Source of the DNA: Chloroflexota bacterium
GTDB lineage: Bacteria; Chloroflexota; Chloroflexia; Thermomicrobiales; JADLAZ01
Assembly (NCBI GenBank): GCA_020849725.1
Contig: JADLAZ010000091.1
Location: 1 to 64,000 of the forward strand
DNA: 64,000 nt
Direction: 5' to 3'
Part shown: positions 34,878-43,622 of the stretch, one piece after another
Layout: every line of letters starts with the position of its first letter
How positions within the stretch are numbered: the first letter of the stretch is position 1
Position numbers and translations under genes: made by a program
Notes under the pieces: generated by a model
What the model saw: the letters and a program-made list of their open reading frames with translations, nothing else
Told to the model about the DNA's origin: nothing
Database searches by the model: none

Positions 34878-36110
34878 TCAGGCCGGGTGCAACCGGGTCA
34901 GGCGGGGCGACACCAGGGCCAGCAGGGCCATGCCGACCGCCGCGGTCAGCAGGATCGGCTGGTAGCTCCCCAGCAGGGCGAGTACGCCACTGGACAGCAA
35001 TGTCCCGACGCCGCTGCCCATGAACAGGGAGAAGGCAAAGAGCGAAATCGCCGTGCCGCGGGCGGCCGGATTCAGTTCCGTGGCGCGCGTCTGCAGCGTC
35101 GAGTGGAAGATTGGGAAGCCCGCGCCCATGGCCACCACGGCGACCGCCATGGCCCGCCAGTCGGGCAGCACCAGCGCCAGCAGGAACCCGCCCGCGGCCA
35201 GCAGGCCGCCCGTCCGCAGCATCCAGGTCTCATTGAAGCGCGCCCGCAACCGCCCGACGTACCGACTGACGACAAGGGTGGCGACGCCGTCCAGGGCCAG
35301 CAGCAGGCCCACGGCCAGGTAGGGCAGTCCGTCACGTTCGCGCAGCACCGCGCCCAGGTAGCCGAAGGCGCCGAAGTAGACCAGACCCTCAACGAACACG
35401 ACCGCGAACGTGACCAGCGCCGTCCGGCTGGCCAGCAGCGCCCGGTGGGCGGCAAACGGCGCGCCGGGCGGGCGCGCGGCCGGCGGTGTCGCGTGGCGCG
35501 CCCGCCACACGGGGACGATGAGGGCTACGATGAGCAGGCTATCGACGATGAACATCCAGCGCCAGTTCACCACCTGCGCCATCAGGCCGCCGATGGCGGC
35601 GCCCATGACCATCCCGGCGGCCAGCGCCGCCAGCAGCATGGCGATGGCGCCCTGACGCTCAGCGTAGGGCACCAGATTGCCGACCGTCGCCAGCGCCAGG
35701 GGAAAGAACGCCGCCGCGACCGCGCCGGCCAGCAGCCGCGTGCCGATGAAGGCGGGCAGGGTCGGCGCGAACGCCCCCAGCGCGACGACCCCGGCGAAGA
35801 CGATGGTGGCGACGGCGATGACGCGCATCGCGCCGCGCCGGTCGGCCAGCGGCCCGTAAGCCAGTTGACAGAGGCCGTACGGCAGCGCGTAGGCGGTCAG
35901 CGCCACCGCGGCCGCAGCCACCGTCGTGCCGAAGTCAGCGGCGACCTGCGGCAGGACGGTCGAGATCACCCGTCCGTCCATCATCACGACGAAGATGAGA
36001 CCAGTGAGCAGCGGCAGCAGGCCACGCGGCATGGTCGGCGCCGGCGCGGCCAGGGCGCTGGTGGCCGGCGCAGTGGCTGTGCTGCCGGCGGGCGCGGGTT
36101 GGTCGCTCAT
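34878..36110 (-). CDS. Major facilitator superfamily transporter (DHA1-type exporter)
   Basis: This 410-residue protein has twelve predicted helices. The start is ATG 36110 (MSDQPAP) with GGTGG upstream. The cytoplasmic loop 2-3 motif LAYGPLADRRGAMRVI is the MFS signature A. Helix 1 carries VVMMDGRVISTVLPQVAADF, and helix 5 has the antiporter-like AGMVMGAAIGGLM motif C pattern seen in proton-coupled drug exporters. The substrate is unknown; drug or metabolite efflux is most likely. It is divergent from the methyltransferase gene across about 310 bases. Confidence 0.9.
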   Translation of the reverse strand: MSDQPAPAGSTATAPATSALAAPAPTMPRGLLPLLTGLIFVVMMDGRVISTVLPQVAADFGTTVAAAAVALTAYALPYGLCQLAYGPLADRRGAMRVIAVATIVFAGVVALGAFAPTLPAFIGTRLLAGAVAAAFFPLALATVGNLVPYAERQGAIAMLLAALAAGMVMGAAIGGLMAQVVNWRWMFIVDSLLIVALIVPVWRARHATPPAARPPGAPFAAHRALLASRTALVTFAVVFVEGLVYFGAFGYLGAVLRERDGLPYLAVGLLLALDGVATLVVSRYVGRLRARFNETWMLRTGGLLAAGGFLLALVLPDWRAMAVAVVAMGAGFPIFHSTLQTRATELNPAARGTAISLFAFSLFMGSGVGTLLSSGVLALLGSYQPILLTAAVGMALLALVSPRLTRLHPA

Positions 36111-36419
36111 CGGCCACCACCTTGCTGGTCCTGATCGATCAGGCGGCCCTGGCCGGGCCACCGGCAGCAGGCCGCCGGGGCGGCGACTCGACCGGCACGG
36201 CCGCGCGGGCGCGGTCGAAACGTGGAACCCGGCGAGGCAACACCCTGGCAGACCGGTTGCGACAATGCTAGCAGAGGTCAGCGCCGACCGCGCCGGATCG
36301 GACGCTCAGCAACGCGGCGTGCCCGGACATGATACGTGACAGCATCCGGCTTCTGGGCGAGTATCTCTCCAGACGCGCCACCCTGGCGGCTCCAGGCGGT
36401 GCGGTGAGGGGAGGCGCTG

Positions 36420-37541
36420 ATGACATCCGTCCTGCCGCTCGATCAGATCATCGCCGGCGACTGCATCGAGGTGCTCGCCGGTCTGCCCGAGCAATCAGTC
36501 GATCTGATCTTCGCCGACCCACCCTACAATCTCCAGCTGCAACAGGCATTGTGGCGGCCGAACATGACGCTCGTCGACGCTGTCGACGACGACTGGGACC
36601 AGTTCGCGGGTGGCTTTCAGGACTACGACAACTTCACGCGCGCCTGGCTCGCCGCCTGCCGGCGCGTGCTCAAGGACACCGGCACGCTCTGGGTCATCGG
36701 CTCCTATCACAATATCTACCGCGTCGGAGCCATTCTGATGGACCTCGGCTATTGGATCCTGAACGACATCGTCTGGATCAAGAGCAACCCGATGCCGAAC
36801 TTCCGCGGCGTGCGCTTCACCAATGCGCACGAGACGCTGCTGTGGGCGCAGAAGCGGCAGGGCGCCCGCTACCGGTTCAACTACCGCCCGATGAAGGAGC
36901 TCAACGACGGCCTGCAGATGCGCAGCGACTGGGAGTTGCCGATCTGCACCGGCGGCGAGCGGCTGAAGCTCGATGGCAGCAAGGCCCACTCGACGCAGAA
37001 ACCCGAGGCTCTGCTCTACCGCGTCATCCTGGCCAGTTCCAACCCCGGCGACATCGTGCTCGATCCTTTCTTCGGCACCGGCACGACGGGTGCGGTGGCG
37101 AAGAAGCTGCACCGCCGCTGGATCGGCATCGAGCGCGACCCCGCCTACGTGGCGCTGGCCCGCGCCCGCCTCGAGGGCGTCCAACCGGACCTGTTCACCG
37201 ACCAGATCTTCTCGTTCACCAGCAAGCGCGCGCGGCCCCGGCTAGCGTTTGGTGCGTTGCTGGAGTTGGGCCTGCTGCGACCAGGCCAGTCACTCGCTTT
37301 CGATCGGCAGCCGGCGACGATGGCCACCGTCCTGGCCGATGGCACGATCGCGCTGGGCGAGATCACCGGCTCGATCCACGCGGTCGGTCGGGCGCTGCGC
37401 GGGGCGCCCTGCAACGGCTGGGCACACTGGTATTACGAGGACCCGGCGACGGGGCAGTGGCAGGTCATCGACACGCTGCGCGAGCAGGCGCTGGCGCTGC
37501 GCGCGGCCCATCCACCCGAGGAGGCCCAGCCGGTCGTCTGA
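36420..37541 (+). CDS. Orphan DNA adenine-N6 methyltransferase, CcrM/HinfI-like (GANTC)
   Basis: This 373-residue beta-class amino methyltransferase starts at ATG 36420 behind GGGGAGG. Motif IV is DPPYNLQL (Asp33), preceding the target-recognition region. The SAM-binding motif I, DPFFGTGTTGAVAKKL (near 214), comes after it, the order of the beta class. VWIKSNPMPNFRGVRFTNAHE and AHSTQKPEALLYRVI are typical of CcrM and M.HinfI, which methylate GANTC. The last 90 residues form a RAMA domain (LRPGQSL, ATVLADGTI, GWAHWYYED). No restriction endonuclease is adjacent, so it is probably a solitary regulatory methylase. Specificity is inferred from family resemblance. Confidence 0.88.
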   Translation: MTSVLPLDQIIAGDCIEVLAGLPEQSVDLIFADPPYNLQLQQALWRPNMTLVDAVDDDWDQFAGGFQDYDNFTRAWLAACRRVLKDTGTLWVIGSYHNIYRVGAILMDLGYWILNDIVWIKSNPMPNFRGVRFTNAHETLLWAQKRQGARYRFNYRPMKELNDGLQMRSDWELPICTGGERLKLDGSKAHSTQKPEALLYRVILASSNPGDIVLDPFFGTGTTGAVAKKLHRRWIGIERDPAYVALARARLEGVQPDLFTDQIFSFTSKRARPRLAFGALLELGLLRPGQSLAFDRQPATMATVLADGTIALGEITGSIHAVGRALRGAPCNGWAHWYYEDPATGQWQVIDTLREQALALRAAHPPEEAQPVV

Positions 37542-37565
37542 TCCCCGCGCCCGCCTGGCTCAGCA

Positions 37566-38957
37566 TCAGAAATGGATGGACACCGGCGTACCGAACGTGG
37601 CGAACTCCCAGAACCAGGCGGCGTCGGCGTTCTGCAGGCCGATGCAGCCGTTGCTGGAGAAGCGCCCGAAGAGTGAGGGATGGACCCAGTAGTTGCCGTG
37701 CAGCGCCAGACCCTCACCGGCGAAGTATTGAGTGTATTTTACATTCTCTAAAAAATAGTATTCTGCATGACCCTTGGGGATGCCGACGGTGGCCGAGTCC
37801 ATCGTCTCGGTCTCGACCCGGCTCTGGATGGCGAAGATGCCGATCGGCGTCCGGTTCTGGCGGCCGGCGGTGATGATGGCGCTGTAGAGCGGCCGATCAT
37901 CCTCGTAGCCGGTGGCGTAGAAGGTACTCAGATTGATGTCGATCCAGCGCCCGGGCCAGGTGCGCGGTGGCGCTGGCGGTGTGAAGGGCTGGACGAACGC
38001 CGCTGGCACGTAGCCGCCGTCATTGGCCAGTTGATACCACTGCTCGTCGCCATCGATCGACTCGCCCGTGACGATGCCGACGACGTGCAGAACCTGGCGC
38101 GCGTAGGTGAACCGAACGCGCGGGGCGATCGTCGTCGGCGCCCGCCGGATCGAGAGCTCGGACTCATTGACCACGAACTGGGCCGGCTCGATCGGAGTCG
38201 GCACGGCCGTCAGCGCCGCCTGCTGGCGCAGCATGCGCACCTTCTCCGCCGTCTCCAGCGGCAGGCTGTCCGTCCAGGCAACAGCGTTGCTCAGCCGTAC
38301 GGCCGGCGGAAAGGTCAGCGCGCGGGCCTGGGCGGTTTCGCGGCCCAGGTGGCCGAGCTGGACCTCATAGGGGGTGCCCTGATGTTCGGGATGGTACTCG
38401 AAGCGGGCGCGCTCGAAGTACTGCACGACCTGGCCGTTCTCCTCCAGCTCCTCGGAGATCGGATAGCCGAAGATAGCCAGTCCGTTATTGCTCTCCCAGA
38501 AGGTCTTGAAGCCGGCATTGATCGTGTGGCCGGTGGCGCCGATGTAAGCGCGCTCCGAACTCTCGCTGACCAGAACGACGCGTTGGAAGGCCGGCTCGGT
38601 GCGTTGGCGGGTCAGGTCGCGCCCGAGCAGGCTGAGTTGGATCAGGTACGGAGTGCCGGCGTGCGCGGGATGGTACTCGAAGCGGGCGCGCTCGAAATAC
38701 TGCACCGTCCGGCCACCCTCGGTCATCTCCTCGGAGATGGGCAATCCGAACATGACGACCTGACCGTGCTCCCACCAGTAGCGCAGGAAGCCGCCAGCCA
38801 GATTGTGGCCCGTGACCGGAAAGTGCAGCGCAGCCAGATCGAGTGGCAAGCCGGCATAGTCGCGCGGGACGATTGGTTGAGCGGCGGCGCTCGGAGCATG
38901 GCCGAGGATCAGGACCAGCACGAGGACCAGGACGCCCTGGCGGGCATGACGTAGCAC
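37566..38957 (-). CDS. Secreted L,D-transpeptidase (YkuD) with paired Chloroflexota-type repeats
   Basis: This 463-residue protein starts at GTG 38957 with AGGAGG upstream; the longer frame has no site. After a signal peptide (HARQGVLVLVLVLILG) come two copies of an about 80-residue module (FPVTGHNLAGGFLRYW and HTINAGFKTFW, each followed by FGxPISEE and YFERARFEYHP). An SH3-like region follows (ELSIRRAPTT, VGIVTGES, WYQL). The YkuD domain carries ALHGNYWVHP and the catalytic SNGCIGLQ Cys (near 442). It crosslinks peptidoglycan or attaches proteins to it outside the membrane. The paired module is especially frequent in Chloroflexota secreted proteins and probably binds envelope polymers. Confidence 0.92.
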   Translation of the reverse strand: MLRHARQGVLVLVLVLILGHAPSAAAQPIVPRDYAGLPLDLAALHFPVTGHNLAGGFLRYWWEHGQVVMFGLPISEEMTEGGRTVQYFERARFEYHPAHAGTPYLIQLSLLGRDLTRQRTEPAFQRVVLVSESSERAYIGATGHTINAGFKTFWESNNGLAIFGYPISEELEENGQVVQYFERARFEYHPEHQGTPYEVQLGHLGRETAQARALTFPPAVRLSNAVAWTDSLPLETAEKVRMLRQQAALTAVPTPIEPAQFVVNESELSIRRAPTTIAPRVRFTYARQVLHVVGIVTGESIDGDEQWYQLANDGGYVPAAFVQPFTPPAPPRTWPGRWIDINLSTFYATGYEDDRPLYSAIITAGRQNRTPIGIFAIQSRVETETMDSATVGIPKGHAEYYFLENVKYTQYFAGEGLALHGNYWVHPSLFGRFSSNGCIGLQNADAAWFWEFATFGTPVSIHF

Positions 38958-39279
38958 GGAACCTCCTGGACCGGGCGATGAGGTGGCGGGGCAGGTGAGT
39001 GACCGATGCGGTCCGTTGGCCGGGGCCAACCGCGCGGCTGCTATTGTACCGAATCCGCGCCGAACGATCAGCGGGGACGAACGCCCTGGCCAGGGTGACT
39101 TTCACGATACCGAACCACAGGGTTAAATCGACATACCTCACTGCATCGTCTACCGGCCATTCCGTTCACGGCTGGGCTGCGCTACGCTCGGGAGCGTGGG
39201 CGCCGCGCTGGTAGCCTACCGCGCTGGCTGGCGTCGCGCCCGCCGCTGATCAACCTCAGCCATGAGGAGAATGGCCCGT

Positions 39280-39858
39280 ATGGTAAGTGAACGGCTCGTG
39301 CAGCGGTTCAAGGATGGTGTGGTCATGGTCGAACAGCGCAGCCTTGACGGCACGACGCGCCTGGTCGCCCACTGGGCCCACGCCCACCCGCCGGTGCGCA
39401 ACATCAACCAGGAGTTCCAGACGAGCTTCTCACCGCTGGAGCGCATGGCGCTGGCGGTGACGCGGCGTGTCGGCACGCCCGGCTTCTTCCTCCTCATCGC
39501 CAGCTGGACCATCCTCTGGCTAGGCTGGAACCTGATTGGCCCGGCCGGCGCGCGCTTTGACCCGGCGCCTGCTTTCGTGCTCTGGCTGTTCATCTCAAAT
39601 CTGATCCAGCTCCTGTTGATGCCGCTGCTGCTGGTCGGCCAGAACCTGCTCAACCGCCATGCCGAGTTGCGCGCCGATGCTGACTTCGAGGTCAACCAGA
39701 AGGCCGAAACGGAGGTCGAGGCCATCCTCCTCCACCTGGAACACCAGGCGGCGAGCATCGAGCACCAGGAGGAGCTCAGCCTGCGCATCTTGCGCCGGTT
39801 GGAGGCGCTCACCGCCGCTGACCCCGGCGCCGCGGCCAGCGAGCCAGGGACGGCGTGA
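39280..39858 (+). CDS. DUF1003 membrane protein
   Basis: This protein of about 192 residues has the DUF1003 core: an N-terminal soluble stretch, two transmembrane helices (GFFLLIASWTILWLGWN and AFVLWLFISNLIQLLLMP) and the characteristic NLLNRHAELRADADFEVNQKAE, then a coiled-coil tail. The start is uncertain; AGGAG at 39265-39269 best serves ATG 39280, while ATG 39262 and 39271 in the same frame have no suitable site. The function of the family is unknown. It is divergent from the L,D-transpeptidase gene across about 320 bases in which I see nothing else. Confidence 0.85.
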   Translation: MVSERLVQRFKDGVVMVEQRSLDGTTRLVAHWAHAHPPVRNINQEFQTSFSPLERMALAVTRRVGTPGFFLLIASWTILWLGWNLIGPAGARFDPAPAFVLWLFISNLIQLLLMPLLLVGQNLLNRHAELRADADFEVNQKAETEVEAILLHLEHQAASIEHQEELSLRILRRLEALTAADPGAAASEPGTA

Positions 39859-39968
39859 CCGGCGCGGCCCCCGTGACGACCGAAGCGCCGGAGCTGTGCT
39901 TGCCCAACCGTCGCGATCGCGTGCCACCGGACTGCGATTCGCGTACGTCTGAACGCCAGGCCGGCTGC

Positions 39969-39998
39969 TTGTCGGGACCGCCCTGGCTCCTGTAAGAT
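39969..39998 (+). promoter_or_regulatory. Candidate promoter of the second sugar ABC operon
   Basis: TTGTCG (39969-39974) and TAAGAT (39993-39998) are separated by 18 bases and lie about 140 bases before the binding-protein start. The intervening leader has no other obvious coding potential. The match is moderate, so this is a suggestion. Confidence 0.4.
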
Positions 39999-40138
39999 GG
40001 ACACCATACCCCGGCGATGATCGTGATGGATGCCTGGGTGAGCGGAATCTGGATACTGTCCTCGTGACGACGTCCACTGCTGGAGTGGGCGTGGAACGTC
40101 CGGTGTCGGACGTACATGAGAGAAAGGGAAGACCTCGC

Positions 40139-41626
40139 ATGGATGAGACATACCCGCGACGATCGTTGAGCCGGCGGCGCCTGTTGGGGCTGCTGGCTGT
40201 GAGCGCGGCGCCGCTGGCGGCGGCCTGCAGTGGCCTGGCGCCAGCGCCGGCGGCTAAGCCGACCGAGGCGCCCAAGCCGGCCGCCGCTGCACCGACGACG
40301 GCCCCGGCGGCCGCCAAGCCGACCGAGGCGCCGGCGGCCGCCAAGCCGACGGCGGCCGCTGTGGCACCGACGACGGCCGCCGCCGCGGCCAAGCCGACCA
40401 CCGCGCCGGCCCCAGCCGCCGCCGCCGGTGAGATCCAAGTCGCCACCCGCCTCGGCAGCGATGCCGAGATCATGACCAAGAGCGTCACCGATTTCACCGC
40501 GCAGACCGGCATCAAGGCGACGCACATCGCCTACCCGGCCGAGCCGGAGTACTGGGCCAAGGTCCAGGCGCTGCACGCCACCAAGCAAGTCGCCGACGTC
40601 ATCTGGGCCTCGCTCGGCAACCTGCATAACTTCGCCAACCGTGGCCTGCTGGCCGAGCTCGACCCGCTGATCAAGGCCGACAACTACGATATGGGCGATT
40701 ACGTGCCCAATGGCCTTAAGAGTTGCTCGCTCAACGGCAAGCTCTACGCCATGCCCTGGGGCGGCCATCCCGGCAACGGCGGTCTGCTCTACAACATCGA
40801 TCTCTTGGAGAAGGCCGGCGTCAAGCCGCCCGACAGCACCTGGACGCTTGACACGCTCAAAGAGGCCGTCGCGAAGCTGACCCAGCAGGGCAGTGGCCGC
40901 ACCGAGGTCTTCGGCATCGCCCTCGGCCAGGACTTCCTGAGCATCAACAACTTCGCCGGTGGCTTCGGCGGCGAGTTCATCGAGCCACCGACAGCCGGCA
41001 AGACCGTCACGGTCGACTCGCCGGAGATGAAGAAGACGTTCAACTACCTGCGCGACTTCTACGTCAACAAGCAGGCGCCGACACCCGGTCCGGACGTCAA
41101 CAACGACAATCTCTTCGCCAGCGGCCGGGTGGCGCTAGTCCAGACCGGCTACTGGGCGCACTTCGCACCGGGCGACAAGGCGATCGCCGGCAAGTTCAAG
41201 TGGGGCCTGGACCTGATCCCCAAGGGGCCAACGGGTAAGAGCGGCACCAGCCTGACGATCAACGGCCAGACCGTCTCCGCGATCTCGACCAAGCAGAAAG
41301 AGGCTTGGCAGTTCCTGAAGTGGTTGATGGACCCGAAGAACCACGTGCCGATCGTGCTGGCCGGCGGCTCGCGCCCGGCGCTGCGCAACAGTGTGCTGGA
41401 CAACGAGCAACTGAACAAGGATCTGCGGGCACACAAGCGCTTCGTCGAAGCGCTCAAGACCGCTGACCCGTGGAAGGAGCCGGCCAACTTCCGCTGGCCT
41501 GAGTTCAGCACCACCGTCGGCCAGGTCTTCGCCGATGTCTGGACCGGCAAGAAGACGGTCGACGAAGTGCTGCCGGAGGCCAAGAGCAAGTTGCAGGCCG
41601 TCCTCGATAAGCCCGCCATCGACTAA
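40139..41626 (+). CDS. ABC transporter sugar-binding lipoprotein (second system)
   Basis: This 495-residue protein starts at ATG 40139 (MDETYPRRSLSRRRLLG) behind AAGGGAAG. A signal peptide rich in Arg ends at the lipobox LAAAC. A very long low-complexity tether (about residues 40-100, repeats of AKPTEAP and TTAPAAA) follows, then a family 1 solute-binding domain (ATRLGSDAEIMTKSVTDF, VADVIWASLGNLHNF, AMPWGGHPGNGGLLYN, DVWTGKKTVDEVL). It heads a three-gene operon with two permeases. The substrate is probably a mono- or oligosaccharide; no catabolic genes accompany it. Confidence 0.93.
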   Translation: MDETYPRRSLSRRRLLGLLAVSAAPLAAACSGLAPAPAAKPTEAPKPAAAAPTTAPAAAKPTEAPAAAKPTAAAVAPTTAAAAAKPTTAPAPAAAAGEIQVATRLGSDAEIMTKSVTDFTAQTGIKATHIAYPAEPEYWAKVQALHATKQVADVIWASLGNLHNFANRGLLAELDPLIKADNYDMGDYVPNGLKSCSLNGKLYAMPWGGHPGNGGLLYNIDLLEKAGVKPPDSTWTLDTLKEAVAKLTQQGSGRTEVFGIALGQDFLSINNFAGGFGGEFIEPPTAGKTVTVDSPEMKKTFNYLRDFYVNKQAPTPGPDVNNDNLFASGRVALVQTGYWAHFAPGDKAIAGKFKWGLDLIPKGPTGKSGTSLTINGQTVSAISTKQKEAWQFLKWLMDPKNHVPIVLAGGSRPALRNSVLDNEQLNKDLRAHKRFVEALKTADPWKEPANFRWPEFSTTVGQVFADVWTGKKTVDEVLPEAKSKLQAVLDKPAID

Positions 41627-41630
41627 ACGA

Positions 41631-41698
41631 AGTGATGAGTGATGAGTGATGAGTAGACCGTATTCCCACTCAGTACTCATCGCTCATCACTCATCACT
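41631..41698. repeat. GATGAGT-repeat hairpin
   Basis: The arm at 41631-41654 consists of tandem AGTGATG/GATGAGT units. It pairs with 41675-41698 (ACTCATCGCTCATCACTC and on), with one mismatch in 24, around a 20-base loop. It lies between the binding-protein and permease genes and so could tune relative expression. Related units occur at 43583-43622 and 51566-51596, making this a dispersed repeat family. Confidence 0.75.
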
Positions 41699-41707
41699 GG
41701 AGACGGT

Positions 41708-42658
41708 ATGGCAGCGAGCGACGTGCCGATGGCCAGCGGGCAAGCCCGTACCGGGCTGAGTATGCGGACGCACGAGGCGATCAGCGGCTGGCTGTGGGCC
41801 TCGCCGTGGGTCCTCGGCTTCCTGATCTTTACGCTTGGGCCGATGGTATGGTCGTTCTACCTGGCCTTCACCCGCTACAGCATCACCAACACGCCGGTGT
41901 GGGTCGGGTTGGACAATTTCACCCGCGCGCTGTCCGGTGACGATAGTCTCTTCTGGGGCTCGATGCAGCGGACGCTGACCTGGGCGTTCGTGATGGTGCC
42001 CATCGGCATCGGCCTGTCATTCCTGGTGGCGGTGCTGCTCAACCAGAAGTTGCGCGGCACGGTCGCCTTCCGGACGGTCTTCTTCCTGCCGAGTCTAACG
42101 CCGATCGTGGCGCTGGCGCTGATCTGGCGCTGGCTCTACCATCCCGAATTTGGCGGCATCAACTACCTGCTCTGGGAGCTGTTCAGAATCGAAGGGCCGA
42201 AGTGGCTGAGCGACTCGTCGACCGCCATGCCGGCGCTGATGATCGCCGCGCTGTGGGCGACGATCGGCGGCGCGACGATGATCATCTTCCTGGCCGGCCT
42301 GCAAGGCGTGCCGATCGAGTTGCACGAGGCGGCATCCATTGATGGCGCCACCGCCTGGCACCGACTGCGGCACATCACGCTGCCGCTGATGACGCCGACC
42401 ATCTTCTTCAACCTGGTCGTCGGCATCATCGCCGCGCTCAAGGTCTTCGCGCTATCGATGGTGGCGACCGGCGGCGGGCCGAATTACGCCACCTGGTTCT
42501 TCAACCTGCATCTCTACCAGAGCGCCTTTCAGAACTTCGAGTTCGGCTACGCCTCGGCGCTGGCCTGGATCTTCTTCGTGCTGGTCGTGACGCTAACGTA
42601 CATCAACGTGCGCTCCTCGCGGCGCTGGGTCTATTACGAAGGGGAGGACCGCGCGTGA
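41708..42658 (+). CDS. Sugar ABC transporter permease (MalF/UgpA type)
   Basis: This 316-residue inner-membrane protein has six helices. Helix 1 is ASPWVLGFLIFTLGPMVWSF, and the EAA loop is ELHEAASIDGATAWHRLRH then ITLPL. ATG 41708 is preceded by GGAGAC. It follows the GATGAGT-repeat hairpin and overlaps the next permease start by 4 bases (GTGA), so the two subunits are made in equal amounts. Together with the 42655-43584 product it forms the channel for the 40139-41626 binding protein. Confidence 0.94.
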   Translation: MAASDVPMASGQARTGLSMRTHEAISGWLWASPWVLGFLIFTLGPMVWSFYLAFTRYSITNTPVWVGLDNFTRALSGDDSLFWGSMQRTLTWAFVMVPIGIGLSFLVAVLLNQKLRGTVAFRTVFFLPSLTPIVALALIWRWLYHPEFGGINYLLWELFRIEGPKWLSDSSTAMPALMIAALWATIGGATMIIFLAGLQGVPIELHEAASIDGATAWHRLRHITLPLMTPTIFFNLVVGIIAALKVFALSMVATGGGPNYATWFFNLHLYQSAFQNFEFGYASALAWIFFVLVVTLTYINVRSSRRWVYYEGEDRA

Positions 42659-43584
42659 GCAGCCCGGGACAGACGCTCGCCACCGCCCCACCACTGGCCG
42701 CGACCGGTCGCACCACGCGCGGCTTCCAGCCTGGCCGTCTCGTGCTGTACATCATCGCCCTCCTGGGGGCGCTCCTGTTCGCCGGGCCGTTCATCTTCAC
42801 CGTCGGCAGCGCGCTGAAGTCGCCGAGCGAGTTGTACGCGTTCCCGCCGACGCTCTGGCCGAAGGTGCCGCAGCCGCAGAACTTCGTGCGGCTCTTCCAA
42901 CTGGAGCGCATCCCCTACGGTGATTGGTATGCCAACACGGTCGTCATCACCGCGCTGGCCGTAATCGGGACGGTCATCTCGGCGACGGCATCGGCCTACG
43001 GCTTCGCCCGCTTCCGCTGGCCGGGCCGCGATTTCATGTTCATGGTGCTGCTCAGCACGCTGGTGCTGCCGGAAGAGGTCGTCCTCATCCCCAAATTCCT
43101 GATGTTCGACCGCATCCCGCGCTGGCTGTTCGACACGACGCTGATCGACACCTGGTGGCCGCTGATCATCCCCTACTGGTTCGGCGGCGGCGCTTTCTAC
43201 GTCTTCCTGCTGCGACAGTTCTTCTTACAGATCCCGCGCGAGTTGGACGAAGCGGCCAAGATCGACGGCGCCAACTCGGTCCAGATCCTCTTTCGCATTT
43301 TGCTGCCGCTGGCCGGGCCGGCGCTGGCGACGGTAGCGATCTTCGCCTTCCTAGCGCACTGGAACGACTTCATCCACCCGCTGATCTACCTCAACAGTCA
43401 GGAGAAGTTCCCACTGTCGCTCGGCGTGCGCTGGTTCCAGCAGCAGCCGAGCGACCCGACCGAGCCGCGCGAGCACCTGTTGATGGCCGGCTCGGTCCTG
43501 TTCACGCTGCCGGCGATCGTCATCTTCTTCGCTATGCAGCGCATCTTCGTGCGCGGCATCGTCATGTCCGGCATCAAGGGGTAG
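42655..43584 (+). CDS. Sugar ABC transporter permease (MalG/UgpE type)
   Basis: This 309-residue membrane protein starts at GTG 42655 with GGGGAGG upstream, overlapping the stop of its partner. It has six helices, the CUT1 MalG-type YGFARFRWPGRDF segment and an EAA loop ELDEAAKIDGANSVQILFR then ILLPL. As in the first system, no ATPase follows; the operon ends at a GATGAGT-type hairpin facing the convergent helicase gene. A shared MsmX-like ATPase is assumed. Confidence 0.94.
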   Translation: MSSPGQTLATAPPLAATGRTTRGFQPGRLVLYIIALLGALLFAGPFIFTVGSALKSPSELYAFPPTLWPKVPQPQNFVRLFQLERIPYGDWYANTVVITALAVIGTVISATASAYGFARFRWPGRDFMFMVLLSTLVLPEEVVLIPKFLMFDRIPRWLFDTTLIDTWWPLIIPYWFGGGAFYVFLLRQFFLQIPRELDEAAKIDGANSVQILFRILLPLAGPALATVAIFAFLAHWNDFIHPLIYLNSQEKFPLSLGVRWFQQQPSDPTEPREHLLMAGSVLFTLPAIVIFFAMQRIFVRGIVMSGIKG

Positions 43585-43622
43585 TGATGAGTGATGAGTG
43601 GGGTTCCGAACTACTCATCACT
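43583..43622. repeat. GATGAGT-repeat hairpin at convergent gene ends
   Basis: Tandem AGTGATG/ATGAGT units at 43583-43599 pair with ACTCATCACT at 43613-43622. The element overlaps the stop codons of both the permease (plus) and the helicase (minus). It could act as a bidirectional transcription stop. It belongs to the same family as 41631-41698. Confidence 0.65.
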
